DNA of 64,000 nucleotides from Schistosoma mansoni (GCF_000237925.1 NC_031502.1:36013299-36077298), one strand, 5' to 3'; positions 48,286-59,295 are shown, numbered from the stretch's first letter. Translations and numbers: made by a program. The notes: generated by a model from the letters alone, not told the origin.

Positions 48286-48906
48286 AAATGTAAGTAAATG
48301 AAGGCTACAATATGAAATAAATATCACTGTCTCAACTGTAATCAGTAGATCAACAGTGTATAAATGGAGTTACGAACAACAATAAATTACATAAATGCTT
48401 ATGTGGAGGGATTTTCATGCACGATCACACATGTGACATCGAACCGCCTTCCTTTGTGAATCTGAGGTTTGCATAAGACTTTCATCATCATGTTAACGGG
48501 ATAGAGTTGTTTGGCAGATAATACCCATCATCTTTTGTACAGAAATGTGTTCTTTGACTTTTCATTATACCGTGTGGTGTAGGTGAACAAAGGCCTGCAA
48601 GATAAGGACGCTTCACCACAGAAATAACAACTACATGCCACAGTTCTCACTCTAATGTGTATGTTTAGTGACATTGGTACCTAACCGCCTAATCTTTGAA
48701 GAAGAACAAGCAATAACTTAGAAGATCCCACTTTTCACCAAACACTTGGTTAAGATTATTAGAGATCAACGCGGAAACACTAAATCGAAACTACAAGGTT
48801 CGGAAATCTAGGCGTGGTCACTGTTCATCTATCAATCTTGAAACAAATATATTTTATAGCGTTTTTGACTGTTATTTAAAAACGCACTGTCAAGTGTCAA
48901 GATAGG
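48286..48906. other. Intergenic, no gene recognised
   Basis: AT-rich sequence between the LINE fragment and the long inverted repeat. Nothing recognised. Confidence 0.3.
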
Positions 48907-49310
48907 ACGAGTCAGTATGAATGATAATGGGACTTTGACGTTACATCTCACAGATTACGTGATCATATTATGGCGAACCACGACAACGAAGTAGACCTAT
49001 GATTCTGCCAGCATAAATAGATCTATTGTTGCCAACCTAGATATAAATCCTACGTCCGTTCCAGTGTTATCTCAAACTGAGAGGATTTTTTTCACTGAGC
49101 AAACAATTTAGCCGACTAAGATGGAAACCTCATCGTTTATGCATCAACAAGAGCATAGATTTACATGTCTATGTAAGTTTAAAATATCTTGAATGTTATA
49201 GGTATAAGCTTTCTTATAGACCTGCTAGTCTGATTAATGATATTTTGTGTGCAGCCCATATTCACTTCACAGAGACAAATGAAATGCTCATTGTTACAGG
49301 AGAAGTGAAG
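48907..49310 (+). repeat. Long inverted repeat, left arm (about 404 bp)
   Basis: Reverse complement of 53286-53689 with about one mismatch. The inner edge runs into a 228-N gap, so the arm may be longer. A frame is open for 88 codons on the plus strand from 49047 to the gap (with LKLRGFFSLSKQFSRLRWK and HFTETNEMLIVTGEVK). It looks more protein-like than chance, but I cannot name it; a GTAAGT at 49173 and a GTGTGCAG at 49254 could make an intron, though that splice would break the frame. Confidence 0.85.
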
Positions 49311-49538
49311 NNNNNNNNNNNNNNNNNNNNNNNNNNNNNNNNNNNNNNNNNNNNNNNNNNNNNNNNNNNNNNNNNNNNNNNNNNNNNNNNNNNNNNNNNN
49401 NNNNNNNNNNNNNNNNNNNNNNNNNNNNNNNNNNNNNNNNNNNNNNNNNNNNNNNNNNNNNNNNNNNNNNNNNNNNNNNNNNNNNNNNNNNNNNNNNNNN
49501 NNNNNNNNNNNNNNNNNNNNNNNNNNNNNNNNNNNNNN
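49311..49538. other. Assembly gap, 228 N
   Basis: A gap of apparently estimated size at the inner edge of the left inverted-repeat arm. Confidence 0.95.
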
Positions 49539-50169
49539 ATTAGTTGCAATCTGCGAATAAACTTTGGTGCCTGAATTTGAGTTTGGTCTATTGTTATTTT
49601 TGGGACTGTAAGTTATAAGAACATCGATCTATCGTGCTTCAGTGATGGAAGAGAGAGAAAATTTGGGCATAACACGTAGTATGAAGGAAATCAATTTTTG
49701 TTTCAAACGTACATGTTTATAACATTTCGAATGGCTTCATCGCAATCGGTATTGCTCTACGAAAGTAGTCATACATGTGACTGGAACGGTTAAGTACGTT
49801 TTTCCTTCTTGGTCGATAAGATGTCCTCAAGTTAATGGAACAGAGTGGTATTTTATCGTTGAAGTACGAGTAAAATCTAATAGTGTTATTGACGGACAAC
49901 ACACATTTTTTAACCGTTAAGCATTTATCGTGTACATTACCTTCAGGAATAGTTGAAACAATGGAATAAGGGCTTGCTTGAATGTTCCTGTGGTTATTTA
50001 TGTGAAATTCTTCCATATGTATTGTTTAAGACGATTGTTCCGTCGTCCTCCACCTTATAAGTATCGTTTGAGTTACATCTATTATTACTACTCCGATTAC
50101 ACATAAGAATTTACGAACACCTTTTTGATATCTTTAATGTTCTGATATTTATTCCGCATTGTTTTACTT
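49539..50169. other. Unassigned sequence inside the inverted repeat
   Basis: A 99-codon minus-strand open frame (50016-49717) has no family signal. Nothing else recognised. Confidence 0.25.
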
Positions 50170-51249
50170 GAAGGTTTGAAAATTTTAGTGGAGACTATAT
50201 TCAGAAACTTCCTCAAATGGACAAACAAACAAAAACAAGCAGTACGATGGAAGACGGTAGCCCTCGACGACAGCAGTGTGGGAGGAAAAATCATCAACAC
50301 TGATGAGAATATGTTGAAATCAAGTACCTCTACAACTCTGATGGTGTTAAACTCCCCCAGTAAACTTCCCTCGCTACGATGATATTCTAAATGCAGCTGT
50401 GGTCCCAAAAACTTCTGATGTACGAAAATGGACCCACTTCAAACGGGGTCAAGTGGGATCAGACGTCATCGTTGAGAATACTGAACAGCCCAGGTTTTAG
50501 GTCCGTACAACTTACCTCTTGTATCATCCAAACAGTCAACGAAAAACACAGGACTTGAGACAGAAACTCAACTGCCAAACCTCAAGGACCGTTTGTCCTC
50601 ATGATCTTTAAGAACATCACTAGCCTTCCTCTCAGTCTGCTAGATAAAAGCGACACCATGCTTTAGAAAGAGTGAAACAGGAAGCTCAACCCCCGAAAAA
50701 TTAAGCCACCAAAAATTACAACAGCTTACTCAGAGGAAAGATACCAAACAGTAAACTCATCCAAGACTCCTTTATGTGCTACTGCTGACATAGATATTCT
50801 GCTGGTCAGTCACTTGCTGAAACCGGAAGAGAATATGAAGATACTAACTGATGTCATATCCCGAGCTCATTCTCATCCAGAACATCGTTATGGAATCTCA
50901 CAAAACGTTCTTTTCCGGAAGCAATATCACTGTACAAGGTATCCCGGAAAATACTGACCTTGATAATACAGGATAAGATATCCTAATGTGGAAGTTCATA
51001 AAGCAGTCATCGAAGCTTAGATTGTGCGATTTACCGAATACGGGGATCCCAGGTCACGGCGAATGAAAATAACCTTTTATCCTCACAAATGGAAGTCTTA
51101 CCAACAGACGCCGGCTACCAACTGCGACAGACATCCATTCGAACAGGTCACACGATGCAAGGATTAAGCACAAAAACAGAGTGAAACTAACAGTTCCATT
51201 TGTGAACTGTTAAGAACAAAGAAAAACGTAGAAATGACAGAGATCATGA
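50170..51249 (+). mobile_element. LINE ORF1-like relic
   Basis: In shifting plus-strand frames the region resembles a LINE ORF1 nucleic-acid-binding protein: a polar N-terminal part, then near 50920-51160 ITVQGIPENTD, LRLCDLPNTGIPGHG and a basic tail. These recall the RRM-like part of schistosome LINE ORF1 proteins. Stops are frequent. It ends at the next gap. The clade is uncertain. Confidence 0.45.
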
Positions 51250-51449
51250 NNNNNNNNNNNNNNNNNNNNNNNNNNNNNNNNNNNNNNNNNNNNNNNNNNN
51301 NNNNNNNNNNNNNNNNNNNNNNNNNNNNNNNNNNNNNNNNNNNNNNNNNNNNNNNNNNNNNNNNNNNNNNNNNNNNNNNNNNNNNNNNNNNNNNNNNNNN
51401 NNNNNNNNNNNNNNNNNNNNNNNNNNNNNNNNNNNNNNNNNNNNNNNNN
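51250..51449. other. Assembly gap, 200 N
   Basis: A 200-N placeholder at the outer end of the inverted Penelope arm. Confidence 0.95.
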
Positions 51450-51748
51450 ATGTATAACATGAAGATAATTAACCAAAATAAAAATAAAATATAAAGATGA
51501 AATTTAAAGATCGTAATTTTTGACTGTATGTATGTGTCATATTTAATGTTCCAATGAATTCTTTAACAAATTCCGATAAGATAACAGATTAGAATCATTG
51601 AGTGTAAAATGTTGTCATTTTAGATGATACGAATTAGATAAAAAACATTAAGGAGTTCAGGTTGTTACTTATTAATGATTAGCTGCCATGGCACTGCTAA
51701 TTGTATTCCATCCCTCCTATTAATATTGTTTGGATTAGCCCATATGTA
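51450..51748 (-). repeat. Inverted partial copy of the Penelope 3' end
   Basis: Reverse complement of 52338-52636 at near identity. On the minus strand it encodes the last 28 residues of the endonuclease (from YIWANPNNINRR) and its 3' flank. It probably continues into the 51250-51449 gap. Confidence 0.85.
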
Positions 51749-51764
51749 TTTGGTTCAGTGACTT

Positions 51765-52421
51765 GTCACTGAACCAAATGATATAAAAACGGAAATAAAT
51801 TTAATTACATCTACCCTAATTATGAACAATTATCCAAAAGATTTTATTAAAAGAATAATTAAGATTGAAAGAAAAGATGACATTGTTAATACAAAAAGAT
51901 TACAGAAAAAGGAATGGGTTAACACAGTGGTGATCCCATATCGGAAAGGAATTTCGGAAGATATTCGAAGAATCTTAAATAATCAAAATATAAGAGTATT
52001 TTTTCGAACAAACAATACTCTAAGATCAAAATTAGTAAGAATTAAAGATCCAATACATAAAGAAGAACAACAAAATTGTGTCTATGAAATCAAATGTAGT
52101 GACTGTAATGCAACGTATGTCGGTGAAACATCAAGACAACTGAATGTGAGGGTGAAGGAACACAAACAATGTTTGAAACATATTCCTAAATCCTCAGATG
52201 ATGTAAGGAAATTGGAGAACAAATCAGCGATAGCATTACATTCGATAGAATCAGGTCATACAATTGATTTCGATGGCACAAGAATCCTTCAAAAAGCTTT
52301 TAATTCTTACAAGGAGAGACAAACAGCTGAAGCCTTATACATATGGGCTAATCCAAACAATATTAATAGGAGGGATGGAATACAATTAGCAGTGCCATGG
52401 CAGCTAATCATTAATAAGTAA
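51765..52421 (+). CDS. Penelope-like GIY-YIG endonuclease (C-terminal part of the polyprotein)
   Basis: The frame is open from about 51765; the first ATG is at 51822, giving 199 residues. Residues 1-82 look like the end of the RT thumb and the linker (MNNYPKDFIKRIIKIER). The GIY-YIG domain follows: CVYEIKCSDC (86-95), YVGET (99-103), the catalytic-region R110 with EH (113-114), ALHSIESGHTIDF (138-150) with the paired histidines seen in Penelope endonucleases, and the metal-ligand-type Glu in TAEALYIW (169-176). The domain nicks DNA for target-primed insertion. The stop is TAA at 52419. The frame is undamaged although the RT is gone, so this is a recent 5'-truncated copy. Confidence 0.85.
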   Translation, partial: VTEPNDIKTEINLITSTLIMNNYPKDFIKRIIKIERKDDIVNTKRLQKKEWVNTVVIPYRKGISEDIRRILNNQNIRVFFRTNNTLRSKLVRIKDPIHKEEQQNCVYEIKCSDCNATYVGETSRQLNVRVKEHKQCLKHIPKSSDDVRKLENKSAIALHSIESGHTIDFDGTRILQKAFNSYKERQTAEALYIWANPNNINRRDGIQLAVPWQLIINK

Positions 52422-52760
52422 CAACCTGAACTCCTTAATGTTTTTTATCTAATTCGTATCATCTAAAATGACAACATTTTACACTCAATGATTCTAATCT
52501 GTTATCTTATCGGAATTTGTTAAAGAATTCATTGGAACATTAAATATGACACATACATACAGTCAAAAATTACGATCTTCAAATTTCACCTTTATATTTT
52601 ATTTTTATTTTGTTTAATTATCTTCATGTTATACATACTGTGACAGATATGACTCATATCATATATATTACAAATTGTATGTTTCCTTATAAATTCACTG
52701 ATAAGAGACAATATATAATGTGAATGTAATTTTCGCCTCTCACCTCTTACGTTTTTCTAT

Positions 52761-52830
52761 ACAATATATTATATGAACACTCATCACTTCACATCACAAT
52801 ATGTTATATGAACACTCATCACTTCACATC
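52761..52830 (+). repeat. Two 35-bp tandem repeats in the Penelope 3' region
   Basis: Two units, 52761-52795 and 52796-52830, each ending in ACACTCATCACTTCACATC, differ by one base. Confidence 0.85.
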
Positions 52831-53285
52831 ACATATCTCTTAAACATACCTAGTTTAGACTTTTTGTTAACATTGATTGGATGACCTATTCAGTGTATAA
52901 TGAACTCGGAGAACCATGTACCTATTTATATTCGATAATTTTAATGTTTGATTATAATTCCTTGAAAAAGCTTGGACCAGATTGCCAGGCGAAACGTTGG
53001 ATTTACTACAAATTCATTCGCTGAGATTTTACAAATATATTATTCCTATTTAATGTCTGACCCGAATGTAGTTATAATAATAATTTTAACAATTACAAAA
53101 CGAGCCTTCAATTTTTTAGGTTTCCGAAACGAATACTTCAAAGTACCGAACCAGTGACAAAGAGAAACCACAATGTCCGAAATCAAAGATATGAACAAAC
53201 AAATTCAGAATTTGAGTAAAACAAATACATCCGAAAACAGTGAAATTACTTATATACATTACAACAGTTTTAATCAGTTGAGTAT

Positions 53286-53689
53286 CTTCACTTCTCCTGT
53301 AACAATGAGCATTTCATTTGTCTCTGCGAAGTGAATATGGGCTGCACACAAAATATCATTAATCAGACTAGCAGGTCTATAAGAAAGCTTATACCTATAA
53401 CATTCAAGATATTTTAAACTTACATAGACATGTAAATCTATGCTCTTGTTGATGCATAAACGATGAGGTTTCCATCTTAGTCGGCTAAATTGTTTGCTCA
53501 GTGAAAAAAATCCTCTCAGTTTGAGATAACACTGGAACGGACGTAGGATTTATATCTAGGTTGGCAACAATAGATCTATTTATGCTGGCAGAATCATAGG
53601 TCTACTTCGTTGTCGTGGTTCGCCATAATATGATCACGTAATCTGTGAGATGTAACGTCAAAGTCCCATTATCATTCATACTGACTCGT
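53286..53689 (-). repeat. Long inverted repeat, right arm
   Basis: Reverse complement of 48907-49310. It ends 17 bases before the first recognised exon of the gene at 53707. The same 88-codon open frame is here on the minus strand (53549-53286). Confidence 0.85.
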
Positions 53690-53706
53690 GTTTGAGTATT
53701 TTACAG

Positions 53707-54355
53707 ACCTGAGAAGTATTGCAAAACCATCCCATCCGGATTTTGTATCTGATGTTTGTATGCCTGATATTGATCTCATATGTACATGGTAAGCTTTCTT
53801 ACATTAATTAGAAGCGTGTAGTTTTATCAAACCAGAATATAGTATCACAGCCACTGATGTTAAACTTTTTAAAGAGCTATTAAAAATAAGCTCAGTAGAT
53901 GGAAATAAATCTAGTCACTCAAAGAAAAGAGAAATGAATAAACTTCAAGTATGTACATATGTAAAAAATTATGTGCATTTATTTGTGAAGAAATTGCATT
54001 CACTTATTTTGCAGGCTCAAATTTCAGTTCAAAGACAGTTGGAGTTAGCCAATCCTTGTTCACACAATGGTTTACCATTAACAAATGAAAAACAACTGAT
54101 GGAATTACAAGGAAAAGAACAGACTTTTTATATAAATACACTACCTAGTTTTTACAAATTGAGTGGCACCACTAAAAGTGTTACAAACTTCAGTACAGTG
54201 ACATTTACGTTTATTGAGTTTCTTCAACGAAATGTGAGTTTTAAATATCTTAATTTCGTATTGTAATCCCTAAATAGTACTTTATTTATAAGGTACCTTC
54301 AATTGAAATGTTCTCTGTGAATAAACAAATCGATGCGACTTATTATTTTGAAAAG
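53707..54355 (+). CDS. Unrecognised multi-exon gene, four consecutive internal exons
   Basis: Exons 53707-53788, 53822-53948, 54015-54233 and 54293-54355 join in frame (entry phase one base carried in, then 2, 0, 0, 0) with donors gtaagc, gtatgt, gtgagt, gtaagt and AG acceptors; introns are 33, 66 and 59 bp. The joined peptide (about 163 residues) includes SIAKPSHPDFVSDVCMPDID, IKPEYSITATDVKLFKELLK, SVQRQLELANPCSHNGLPL and NFSTVTFTFIEFLQRN. I cannot place it in a family; no transmembrane run, zinc motif or repeat is obvious. Regular splice sites and short introns argue that it is real. The upstream exon would lie in or before the inverted-repeat arm, and the downstream ones in or after the 54431-54630 gap, so both ends are missing. 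Confidence 0.65.
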
Positions 54356-54430
54356 GTAAGTCTTTTAATAACTTTGGGAATTTCCGACATCATTTCTCTA
54401 CCCTTGTTTGTATGCTACTGAGTGTTTTGA

Positions 54431-54630
54431 NNNNNNNNNNNNNNNNNNNNNNNNNNNNNNNNNNNNNNNNNNNNNNNNNNNNNNNNNNNNNNNNNNNNNN
54501 NNNNNNNNNNNNNNNNNNNNNNNNNNNNNNNNNNNNNNNNNNNNNNNNNNNNNNNNNNNNNNNNNNNNNNNNNNNNNNNNNNNNNNNNNNNNNNNNNNNN
54601 NNNNNNNNNNNNNNNNNNNNNNNNNNNNNN
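54431..54630. other. Assembly gap, 200 N
   Basis: Placeholder gap inside an intron of the unrecognised gene; followed by low-quality-looking GC-rich sequence. Confidence 0.95.
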
Positions 54631-55100
54631 GGCCCCCGGGAAATATTTAACCTTTCGGCCCAGGGAAAGTCCTTACTTCACTGCCTTTCTCGTGGGGGGG
54701 GGTGTTTTTCACAAAAGGTGGGAGGACGAAAAGCGAATTTTTCTGGCGCTTTAACCGGGTGGGTGGATGTGGAGGATCCACCTAGGGGGAGTGGAAAAAC
54801 CTTGATTCCAACAAAATGGTGCACATGGGTCCCAGTATCGTGATGGAATGAATGACGTATGAACCAACTGTTGGTCACCGGCTACCATGGGACTGCATCT
54901 CCTCACGATGATCCACTGGCTTGTGGATCAGACCTTTAGGTCACAGGCTCCGGGTGTGGCTCCCTAAGAAAACCACCTGCTTCAGTCTGGGCACCTGTGC
55001 AGTATCACATCCCTCACACAAATCAAATGAGATTTGTGAGGCACATATTTATCTGGTGCCTTTTGTACCAATATTTATGTGTTTAAATAAAATAAATATA
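54631..55100 (+). repeat. GC-rich block and LINE-like 3' end
   Basis: The first 150 bases contain runs of G and C (a run of nine or ten G near 54694) unlike the rest of the window and look error-rich. The following sequence ends in AAATAAAATAAATA (55086-55099), like a retroelement 3' UTR. It contains a hairpin at about 55012-55041 (CCTCACACAAATCA, then AGATTTGTGAGG). The family cannot be named with confidence. Confidence 0.4.
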
Positions 55101-55204
55101 AAAACCATCATCATCAACTGGGTATCCAAAACACTCAAAGCTAGATACATAAAACAAACACTTATTTGGATTCCCAGTTGCGTTCTTCTCAATCAAACGA
55201 CTTG

Positions 55205-57260
55205 ACAAAGCAATGCGTCACTGTTGATGAGCTACTTTATCAGAATTACCAATAGTAAGATCATGTTGATAGACTTCAACACCTTTACGATCACACGCTA
55301 CAATATTCATCACTTTCTGAAATATAGCTGCAGAACGACTTAAACCAGATGGGAGGAAGCTGTGTTTGAATGGAACAAAAATGTGTTAATTGTTGTCGAA
55401 AAAGATGCAGACTGCCCCTAGGAATTTGAAGTTGAGCATCTTTTAAGTCGACATTCGAGGATATCTTAGACCTATGAAGTCGACTAAAAATATCTTCAAC
55501 TTCTACCATTGTACACGTTTGCTTTAACACACTGGGATTCAGTGTTAATCTATAGCTACTGTATATTCTAGAGGTCTTGCCGTCAAACTTCAAGGGTGCA
55601 GCAATAGGATTACCCCATGCAACAGACTGAATCGAATAAATCATACTTTTGTACACAAATCATTCAATGTCTTACGTACTGTTTCTTGGAGAACATAAGG
55701 AATTATTCGTCTTTTAAGAAAGACGGAATCACCTTATACTTGAAGTTTGATGCGTTGAATTCTCATCCCTCTACTGCATTTAGCATACGTAGCTAACAAA
55801 TCCTTGAATAAGGCATCAAAATCTTCTTTAGAAACTAATGAAGACAACTCTAATCTAAGCCTTTCCAAATTTCAAAAACCTAGTGTGGACGGCCCTGATG
55901 CACGAAATAAAAATTCATAAGGTATAAATGAGGAATTATCACAATTAATTAGCGATTCATAACATCCTCGTATAGGCCGTTTGTGTCCGGTATCCTCAAT
56001 ACTGGGACTTCAGTGGGTCGTACTACAAAGCTAGAGTCTAGAGGTTCTAAATTTTTCAATGAAAGAAGGGACTCTCTACTATCTGTGTTAATAACAATGT
56101 TATGGGATTGACCAAGGGAGGTAAGTAACTGCTTCTGAATATGGAAATTACCTTTCAAAGTCGTCAATAAACATAACTAATTATTAGAAACATCCAGATT
56201 AATAAAATTAGAACTACAGAGTTTATCATCACTAGTAGCGAGTTGAGCAGTAGCTTTACAGGCCGAATTCATGTGTCCTATTTTACCACACTTAAAGCAT
56301 TTAGCATGGAGAAAGAAACATGAATTACGTAAGTGAAATCTATCATAGGATAAGCATTTGCCAAAACTGTGCTCACTATTGTAACCTGCTTTTCAACTCT
56401 TAGCTGAACCACGTTTTGCATGTCCATGAGAATCAGAACCATTATTAACCAAACGTGAGCTTGAGCGACATTGAGAATGTAGGTCATCACCACAACTAAG
56501 TGAAGTATTAGAAATTTTCACTGACTGGAAATCAAGTTCGTTCACTACCGCGTAGTTAATAGATGCTGGGTTTTCTTCTTGGAATGGCCTTTTTGGCTTC
56601 CGAATTAATTATCTTTCTAAATTCAGAATACTTATACTATCAATCAACCGGCCACGAAGTTGAGTTTCTATTTGGTTTCCAAAATTGCACTTCGCTGACT
56701 ATTTCTGTAGTTGCAATATAAAGTTTTTAACTTTCTGATCGTTCTGAGACATCACTTTAAGAAACTTCGATCTCTCTCTGCAATCAAAGCTAGCACACTG
56801 CACTAGGGTAAGTAGTGATTCTTTGAGAGATTCATATGACAATGTGATTGGTTTATCAGGAAAATCCAGGTTATTTGGCAGGTTATGTGCTTCCTTAGTG
56901 GATAGGACACACTTTAAGAAAACTACCCAACTGCGTCACATGACAAGCCCTCACATGGAATCCTGAAGGCTAAAAGAGAAGAGGAAGACCAAAGAACACA
57001 TCACGCCGAGAAATGGAAACAGACATAAGAAGAATGAATAAAAGTCGGATAGAACTGGAAAGGAAGGCCCAGGATAGAGTGGGTTGGAGAATGCTGGTCG
57101 GCGGCCTATGTTCCATTGGGAGTAACAGGCGTAAGTAAGTATGTGCTTCCTTGCCGATTAATGTCAGGAAGTAAGCTTCAAATGTATAATTTATATACTT
57201 TTCCCAGTCATGCACTGGGTTTTAAACTGTTCTATGTCAATCTTCATAACACCATCACTT
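55205..57260 (-). mobile_element. Ty3/gypsy-like LTR retrotransposon relic (gag and part of pol)
   Basis: On the minus strand from right to left: a gag-like region (56880-56520, with FPDKPITLSYESLKESLLTL), a CCHC zinc knuckle CFKCGKIGHMNSAC (about 56305-56264), a protease/linker region (56167-55949), then RT with NPIAAPLKFDGKTSRIYSSY, VEVEDIFSRLHRSK, VDLKDAQLQI, LPSGLSRSAAIFQKVM and a YQHDL box where YxDD is expected. Frameshifts break it repeatedly, and gag is interrupted at 56897-57139. No LTRs were recognised in the window. Inactive. Confidence 0.75.
56897..57139 (+). mobile_element. Small 5'-truncated LINE with 13-bp target-site duplication
   Basis: Flanked by TATGTGCTTCCTT at 56884-56896 and 57140-57152. 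Inside, the plus strand encodes a LINE C-terminus in one frame ([16 protein letters not shown] shifted against [20 protein letters not shown], then [20 protein letters not shown]), followed by a TAAG tail. It differs from the RTE C-terminus at 28476-29111, so it is another family. The gypsy gag reads across the two duplicate copies, which shows the insertion is younger than the gypsy relic. Confidence 0.8.
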
Positions 57261-57839
57261 TTACTCAAAAATGACAGTGGCTCTTTTGTTTGTCTTCAGT
57301 TTTTATAAATAAAGAGATTCAAACTACTTAATAACAATGGATAGTATTACGTAATATAATAGAGAAACAAGGACAGGAACGTCGTTAGTAGAAAATTAAT
57401 GAACGTAGTCATTTCCATTTGAACATTAGAAGTTTGAAAGAAGTTTAGAGTATACGGAAGAGACTTATTTGGAGTAGATTATTTTTTCCATACTATTTGG
57501 TCATCATAGAATGTTGTATGGAACGTTTAAACTAACAAATCGTTCAAGCAACCAGAAACTACTTTGGTTTTGTGTGTCTACAAAGCTGATTTACTAGTAG
57601 ACTATTATTTCGTATCATGAAAATCCCTGCCTTATCATTTAGCTAATTTTACTTGAGTCATGTGACAGAATATTCAACCAATTTATGATACACTATTGTA
57701 ACTATTTAAGTATATCTCGGTATCCTCTGATCACGTGGAATTTTACCAAGTAATAAACAAGGATTTACACTTCATTATCTAGATCGGTGATAGAGTCATT
57801 CACTGTCATAATATCTATATTATAAATAACTGTATCTAT
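57261..57839. other. Intergenic, no gene recognised
   Basis: AT-rich flank of the gypsy relic. Nothing recognised, and no LTR identified. Confidence 0.3.
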
Positions 57840-58690
57840 GGTCTTACTATGACCTCTTTTTTAATAAATATCACCGACCTGTCACAGCAGGCATCGTCTG
57901 ATTCATTACTTTTCGCTGATGATGTGAAACTCTGGAAAGAAGTTTTCAATATAGGTGAGAAGTGGGCACTTCAGGAGGATCTGACTCGACCTCAAAGTTG
58001 GACAGACGACAACGGCTTCGAAACTTGAAGTGGTCCATCTGAGACATGCTGTAAACCATGAATGCAAATTAGGTAATTCCCCTTTAGATACTTTCAAAGT
58101 TGAAAAAGATCTGAAAGTGTTGGCACTCTGTTATCTGAAGTCTCACGCTGTGATAAAAAATGCCTTTCGGGGAAAACTTTGCACTGATAAGTTTGAATAG
58201 CATTTTTGACCAGTTCGACGGTAGAACTTTCCATATGATCTTCAACAGTTTTATTCAATCTCATTCAGAGCAGGGAAATATAGTGTTTCCTTCTCCACTT
58301 CAAAAGGACAAGGATACATTGGAAAGTATCTAACGGCGAGTTGCGAAATCAGTTCGAGGACTCGAATTCGAGCCTTATGAAGAGATCGTCCAATCATTGA
58401 ACCCTCACCCATTAGAGTATAGGCATCTAAGAAGTGGATTTTAATGACTTCTGGGCATCTCTTTAAATGCCTACTTAAGCTCAGTTCTAGCACAAATCTT
58501 AGGGACAGCATCCAGAAATTAGAGACACAACATAACAGAACGGACAATAGACATACCTTTTATTCCCTAAGAGTAGCTAAATGCTGCATATCGCTGCTGA
58601 CTGAGCCAGTACAAGAGACTTTCCAGAAATCCTCTAAGAGAAAATTTGACATATTCTCAAGGACTAAGGACGACATCTCACTATAGTTTA
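57840..58690 (+). mobile_element. CR1-like LINE relic, RT from YADD motif to C-terminus
   Basis: Plus strand: TDLSQQASSDSLLFADDVKL (57873 on) is the RT catalytic box, followed by LQEDLTRLQSW-like sequence, then after decay FNSFIQSHSEQGNIVFPSPL (58240 on), KDKDTLESI, RRVAKSVRGLEFEPYEE, and an 80-codon open frame at 58444-58686 with FYSLRVAKC and KRKFDIFSRTKDDISL, a CR1-type C-terminus. Stops and frameshifts occur throughout. Confidence 0.75.
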
Positions 58691-59295
58691 TTAATATTTC
58701 TCAAATATATTTAGATTTCGACCAGGAGGTATCGGTGTTTCACTGGCAGTAGATAAGGAAGCCCGTTAAACGAAGGCTTCTTCTGTTCCATTCAGCACCA
58801 TTTTACTCTTTAAACACTGTGAAGGCAAGAGAGTGAAGATATCAATTATTTTCATCTAGCTTGTGACTAAGTTTTAAGAAGTGTTATTCGAAATGTTCCA
58901 AGACGGATGATTTGAGGGTCAGATATCAAAATCAATAGACAAATACAATATCACTTTGAGTGAAATAAATTCAATTAAAGTGTAAACAGTAGTTTTTGAC
59001 TAGTAATCAAAGATCAAAACTGTATATTTAGCTCGACGAGAAACAACACTACTAGTTCTCAAAGTCATCCTATATCATGCATCATCACGATGGCATCGTT
59101 TTCGTTAGTTGAAGGATGGACGTTATCATACATAGTGTGGCTGAACTTAATTCACATCTGAAAACGTCTTGATTTGACCGCTTCTGTGGACCTTACGAAT
59201 TGTGGGGGTGACGCACCAATCGTTTCACGACAGCCTGACCTTCAAGTGCTCAGCAACCTCCACTAGTGGACGATACCCTGGGAGCGTTGCTTCTT
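58691..59295. other. Upstream region of PARS2
   Basis: LINE 3' UTR-like sequence at its left, with a small hairpin at 58773-58796 (AAGCCCGTT / GAAGGCTT). The PARS2 promoter should lie here; no clear motif seen. Confidence 0.3.

Larger units (their letters stand above)
51450..53283 (+). mobile_element. Penelope-like element with head-to-head inverted ends
   Basis: Right part: GIY-YIG endonuclease coding region and 3' region of a Penelope-like retroelement. Left part: 51450-51748 is the reverse complement of 52338-52636 (299 bp each), so the last 28 codons and part of the 3' region are present twice in opposite directions. The join is a perfect 14-bp palindrome with a TT centre (51749-51778). 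Penelope-like elements are known for direct or inverted terminal copies. The RT domain is missing. The right border is approximate; a new open frame starting MSEIKDMNKQ at 53174 may be the start of a following tandem unit. Confidence 0.8.

Noticed and set aside
49047-49310. Two coding exons split by an intron at 49173-49254
   Set aside because: The apparent donor and acceptor would put the second part out of frame and into a stop, although the unspliced frame is open.
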